DNA of 64,000 nucleotides from Eupeodes corollae (Eukaryota; Arthropoda; Insecta; Diptera; Syrphidae), in assembly GCF_945859685.1 (NCBI RefSeq), contig NC_079148.1, positions 40,125,946 to 40,189,945 of the forward strand, read 5' to 3'. The notes under the pieces are model-generated. The model did no database searches, had not been told where the DNA came from, and saw only the letters and a program-made list of their open reading frames with translations. Position numbers and translations under genes: made by a program. This document shows, in pieces, positions 59,531 through 64,000 of the stretch. Position 1 is the first letter of the stretch; each line of letters starts with the position of its first letter.

Positions 59531-61682
59531 TTGGAATATTCCCAAGTTCTACAATTTTGTATTTTCGGTATACATACATTCATTTAGAAAGGAGCAACAT
59601 AGCTGAAGATGATATTTGAGATAAATCAATCAAACATTCGTTGTCTATGCCTGATTGCAATTTTTTGAATCAATCACTTTAACACGAGTCCAAATTCAAA
59701 ACAAGTCGTAGTCTTCAAAATTCCAAGTTCTTGAGTTTTTAAATTATATAAGCTAAATGGACTACTGCAAATATATCACACTCAAGCAAATAACTCCCAA
59801 GTATTTGAATGCTGTATCCATTCATAATGATTCCTCAAAAAACACCAATAAGATAAAAAAAAGTTTTCTTCTTCAATAAATATTATCGAGATAAATGAAG
59901 TTCGTTGCTAGAACATTTGTTTATCATCAAATGAGCGAATAGCGTTTTCCATTTTCTTTAAAATAAATATTTTTTTTATAAGCAATAAGAAAATTCTTAG
60001 TTTTTAATTTCATTTTCACAAAGTTATTACTTTGTTTTCTGTAAATTTATGTTCAGCCCTATACTCCATTAAGCATATTAATCCTGTCTTTTATTAACAA
60101 TGAATCCATTTTAATTTTTCTTATTAAAAAGAAAATCCCTAACACTACCCACCCGAGTACATAAAACATTTATTTAAATGCAAATGTTATTACCATTAAA
60201 CTATAACAATCTTCTTGTATATGCCAAACATTTATTCTCTTTCTACCTTACTTAGGTACATTATAAAAACAAAAACAGAAAGTAAAATAAAATATAAAAA
60301 AAACTTTATAATTAGATTCATTTTTTCTTTTCTTGTATTTTAATACACATTCAACTTTATAGAAACTACTTCACAACCGCAGTCATTCGGTTGTCTGGCC
60401 AAAAGCGTTAGCAAAGGATGTTTACCCATTTTCTCAATGGTCTTTCAACCTAATTTACTACTTTTCTCGCACTAACTTCAACATTTTTGAATGACCATTC
60501 ATTTCACTTTAGCTGTGCTTTGGAGTACCTCTCGAAAAGTAATAACCCCTCTCGCCATTGTCGTCACCGCCACCGTCACTGTAACCGTCACCACTGACTG
60601 TTGGCCGTGTAACGCCATTGACTTGAGAACCACCTTCCTGTTTTTCATCTCATCTAAGTTGCAGCTTAGAAAATAAAAAAAGTAAACTTATATACCTCTA
60701 GCTCTACTACCCCTCTAACCAACTCTCTTCCTTGTTCCGCCCTTATATTCAAAGCTCTCAAAGGATCTAAAAACCGCGCGCGTTAGAGATTTATAAGGTA
60801 GGCAAGGTAAGGTGGGTGGTTTGGGTTGGTTGGTAGATGGGTGGTTGGATGTATAAATGTATCTACTCACGGGGCCAGAATAATTTGTGTAAACATTTCC
60901 GTTTACACTGTTGCAGTGAATTACTTTTTCAATTGCAGAACAACTTTTCCAGCATTTGGATGTGAAACTGCATCAAGCGAATCACTAAACGTAATTTGAA
61001 ATCACGGTAAAAGTGTCACTGATGGAAAGTCTTAGGATATGAGGTGACAAATATTTGAATTCGAGTTGAATAAGAGTCAACGAGAGAATGAGAGAAGGGT
61101 GGGGGCCTGCTGTTTATTGAATGCTTTTCCACATCGTCAGTCGCTCGCTTGGTCGTTTTAAGTATTGATTTCCTTTGACAAGAATTTGGATACCCTTTTC
61201 AGTAATTCACAAAAAATAAAATGAAAATATTTAAACTTTCTTCCGGTAACTGAATTCGTAAGAAGATGATGCTTTGCGTATTTGATTGACGGAATTCAGA
61301 GAAAAGATGAATGCAATTTGAATAAAAATCAGTTTTTAGAGTGGTTCGCTTGTTAGTTTTAGTAAAATCGTTTTGAAGATTGAATAAAATGTTGCCCAAG
61401 CATGATTTGTCTGGTCTGGTCAGAATCTGAAGGAGCATCCGCATCCATTATGCAATTGAAAATAATTTCTGTATTTTTTGTATCTGGTCTGGTTTTGTAT
61501 CTTCTTACAGAAACTGGAATAGGACCTTAACTTCTGAGAATTATCTTTTTAGAAAATGTTCTCGAATTAAATGCAATTCAACAAATCATCAAAACTCTAT
61601 GTACTATAATTTTGTTCTAAGCAACAAACATTTTAAAGAACGACACTATCGTTTAGGTCTCGGTCCAATTAATAAATATATA
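59531..61682. other. Gene-free part of duplication copy 2
   Basis: Nearly the same as 47045-49844 minus the copy 1-specific LINE block. No coding exon was recognised. Confidence 0.45.
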
Positions 61683-61913
61683 AAATCCCTTGTTATTTAT
61701 GAAACTTTGAAAAGTTTTCAATCGATATTTTAAGTTGGTTCTGTTATTCTTCGAGATATTCGCAACGTTAAGTTAGTTTGGCATTTTTAGTAAGAATATT
61801 ATTGTTTAAATTTTATTAAAAGTTAGCGTCAATATTTTTTAAAGATAAAAACCAACATGTTTTTTAATATGATAAATTAAATTTGAAGTTAGCATTGTTT
61901 GTTTTTGGTAGAA

Positions 61914-62060
61914 CCCGTGGCGTGATGTTATGTAACAGGTCTTGGGTTCAATCCCTATCTGTGCCATATAAAGTTTTTTTAAGATTACTGAATATTGGAA
62001 GAGTAATTCTTGCCATGAAAAGTGTTTGCTCAAATTAGCAGTTCACAATCAGCTTCCAAC
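61914..62060 (+). mobile_element. tRNA-derived SINE with intact promoter boxes, 3'-truncated
   Basis: Starts cccgtggcgtgatgttatg. It has an A-box-like tggcgtgatg (61918-61927) and a B box ggttcaatccc (61945-61955), so the tRNA-related head is well preserved. The body with agagtaattcttgccatgaa and caaattagcagttcaca matches the copies at 16977 and 27566. It stops at about 62060, before the LINE-like tail, and a run of eleven C follows at 62066. Confidence 0.82.
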
Positions 62061-62065
62061 TATCG

Positions 62066-62076
62066 CCCCCCCCCCC
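62066..62076. repeat. Homopolymer C11
   Basis: Eleven C in a row in strongly AT-rich DNA, directly after the truncated SINE. Length in reads may be unreliable. Confidence 0.9.
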
Positions 62077-64000
62077 ATTAAATTTTAATTTTGATGAATT
62101 TGAAGAAGTCTGAAACGCCAAGATCCAAACTCAGAATAAAGTATGCATCTATGGAATAAATCACATTCCTTGCACATAAATTAGGTTCTCAAATTTGTAA
62201 TTCAAGAAATTAATGAAGATTATTTCAATTGATGATTGAACTTAAAAAATGTCAATACGTTTTCGAATGTTAATAATTGCAGTTACAAAAGTTATTATAA
62301 ATCCACTTATTGGAAAACCCTTCATTTTTGATAAACATTTGTTTAAGATTCTACTTTGAAACAAAATCTTTAATTTTTCCCACAAATTTCCTTAAGTTAA
62401 TCTTGGCTAAGTATTTAAATTATACAATATTAGCACTAAATCTTTATTTTTGTGACGATTCTCTTAGAAATACTTGAGTGTATTTAGAAGGCTTACCTTT
62501 TTTAACTATGCTTATATCCCAAAGCATTAAAGGCCTTTAATTTCTTTTTAGATTTCTATGTATGCAACAGTTTAAAACGGTATCGTTAATAATTTCTTAT
62601 GAAAGCTTAGAACTTTTTCCTAATCAAGAATGTTGTGCAACCAGTTTCTCATGGTTTTAATGTATTGGGTTCAGTAAAATTTATTTTCGATCAACCCAAA
62701 AACAAAAAGGAAATTTACAATTTTCAATATTTACTTTTATTTTTAACTCCTTAAATTCGACTCCAAAATGTGATTTAGTTTTGAATTCAACGAAAAAGGT
62801 TAAATTTAAAATTTCAAAAAGCTAATGCTGATTTGGAATACTTCTCATCTTTAGGTATGTTAAGGTCGAAAAGGAGAATAGTGAATATTGCACCTTACTT
62901 ACCCTCATTCCTGTATCTTCAAAATCCTCTTACGATGTTCCAATAAGTTTCTTAGAGCAAGTGGGGCTTATGTCTCATTCATAGTTAAAAGCAGTGATTC
63001 GTAAAAGAAAAATTGAATAGAAATTATTATTGGTTTGTATTTAAAATAGTTTCCAAGGTTTTAAATATCTTCTTGAGCCTTCTTAGGCTCACTGTGCCCT
63101 AACTACATTATGAAACACTTTAACTATAAAAAACATAGTAACAGTGCTTTTATGTTTAGAATCGAAACTATCATTCAACTGGTAGTATGCAATTGTTTAT
63201 TTGCGGTTTCAATGCAGAACACTCCACTCTCTCAATTGCCTTGCATTAAAAGAACTTAGTTCAAGACTTTCATATGACTTCAGTAAAGCCCTTGTTTATT
63301 ATGACACATCCATAAGGCTATACCGATATCCAACATAGCGCACCCACCTTAGTCCTATACCCCTTCACATAAACACAACTTGGAATATACAAATGTAACT
63401 TTCCATATTGCATTCTAGTATTTGAATGGCGGATTAATCCTTTCATATACAGATATCGAGAAGACACTCGGTCGCTTGCTGCTCAACCTGTTTGTTGCAT
63501 TGGGCTTTTGTAATACCCTTGTTTTGCACCATATACAACCGCACTGTGCGAAGGGCGCTTTTCAGCCGTAAGTTGGTTCAAGTGGTATTTTGCGATGCGG
63601 ATGATGGTGGTATAAAGGTGGCACAATTCAATGCAATCGATGACATTTAAGATATTGGTTTTATAAGGTGCTTTATTGAATAGAAACACCAATTGTTCGA
63701 AGAAAAAAAATGGTAAAGGAATGGGAAGGAGGTGCATTTGAATGAACTACATAAATGCACAACAATAGAATGGGAGTTAGGTATTATGGAATAGAATAGC
63801 TAGAAAAGGAAGGTGTGTGCATTTGGCAGGCCAAAACAATTGAATTGCATGTGTGCTAAGGAAAGGTAGGTTACATTGGTAAAAGGTACATATACATATA
63901 GAAGAGATGTATATTGTATGTGTACCTATAATTCAGGGTTGTTTTTGGAATAAGCAAAAAAGACAGCTTTTAGTAGCTGACTCCGAGGACAAAAGGTACA
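62077..64000. other. Non-coding stretch, nothing recognised
   Basis: AT-rich up to about 63200, then more mixed. No exon or element was identified. The minus-strand frame at 63483-63737 has no recognisable domain. Confidence 0.45.

Larger units (their letters stand above)
55146..61682 (+). repeat. Large direct repeat, copy 2 (partner 43235-49844)
   Basis: It starts with tttatagacttctattaag directly after the Gypsy 3' LTR and stays alignable with copy 1 until about 61682, where copy 1 stops at the gap and copy 2 continues into unique sequence. Copy 2 keeps LINE segments deleted in copy 1 and has extra blocks at about 58637-58888 and 59085-59140. It lacks the copy 1 block 47350-47985. Confidence 0.92.

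Overview
The window looks like euchromatic or intergenic DNA from a fly (Diptera, most likely Brachycera). It is strongly AT-rich, has long gene-free stretches, and is full of decayed LINEs, a tRNA-derived SINE family, a DD41D mariner relict, a small TA-flanked MITE and one complete-looking Ty3/Gypsy retrotransposon. The species is not identifiable from what I can see. The exactly 200-base N gap suggests a scaffolded long-read assembly.

Layout. 1-10 kb: no gene; a repeat fragment at the very start and two copies (one decayed, one 1.4 kb) of a dispersed family called R here, which has a palindromic end and a variable internal tandem array. 10.4-17.2 kb: decayed Jockey/CR1-like LINE pieces on the minus strand, one split by a mariner with a clean TA target duplication, then a degenerate minisatellite and a SINE. 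17-29 kb: a MITE, two more R copies and a SINE. 29.05 kb: a probable terminal coding exon on the plus strand. 35.55 kb: a probable first coding exon on the plus strand, ending in a splice donor. These two exons are the only convincing host-gene pieces, and I do not recognise either product. 37-41 kb: SINE tail, R copies, a LINE RNase H remnant and a LINE RT remnant.

43.2-61.7 kb is the most striking part. About 6.6 kb (43235-49844) is repeated in the same orientation at 55146-61682. Between the copies lie the gap and a Gypsy element whose 5' LTR is cut by the gap. Copy 2 starts at the base after the 3' LTR, and copy 1 ends at the gap where copy 2 runs on into unique sequence. The simplest reading is two haplotypes joined end to end: one lacks and one carries the Gypsy insertion. 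A real tandem duplication remains possible. Both copies contain the same 5'-truncated LINE at the same site with matching target duplications.

Mobile elements interact here. The SINE family ends in sequence shared with the 3' end of the duplicated LINE, including its stop codon, as expected for a LINE-SINE pair in which the SINE borrows the LINE's reverse transcriptase. The Gypsy element has a single 1402-residue Gag-Pol frame with all catalytic residues visible and a SAP-like segment at its N terminus. No rRNA, tRNA gene, CRISPR array or host operon was seen.
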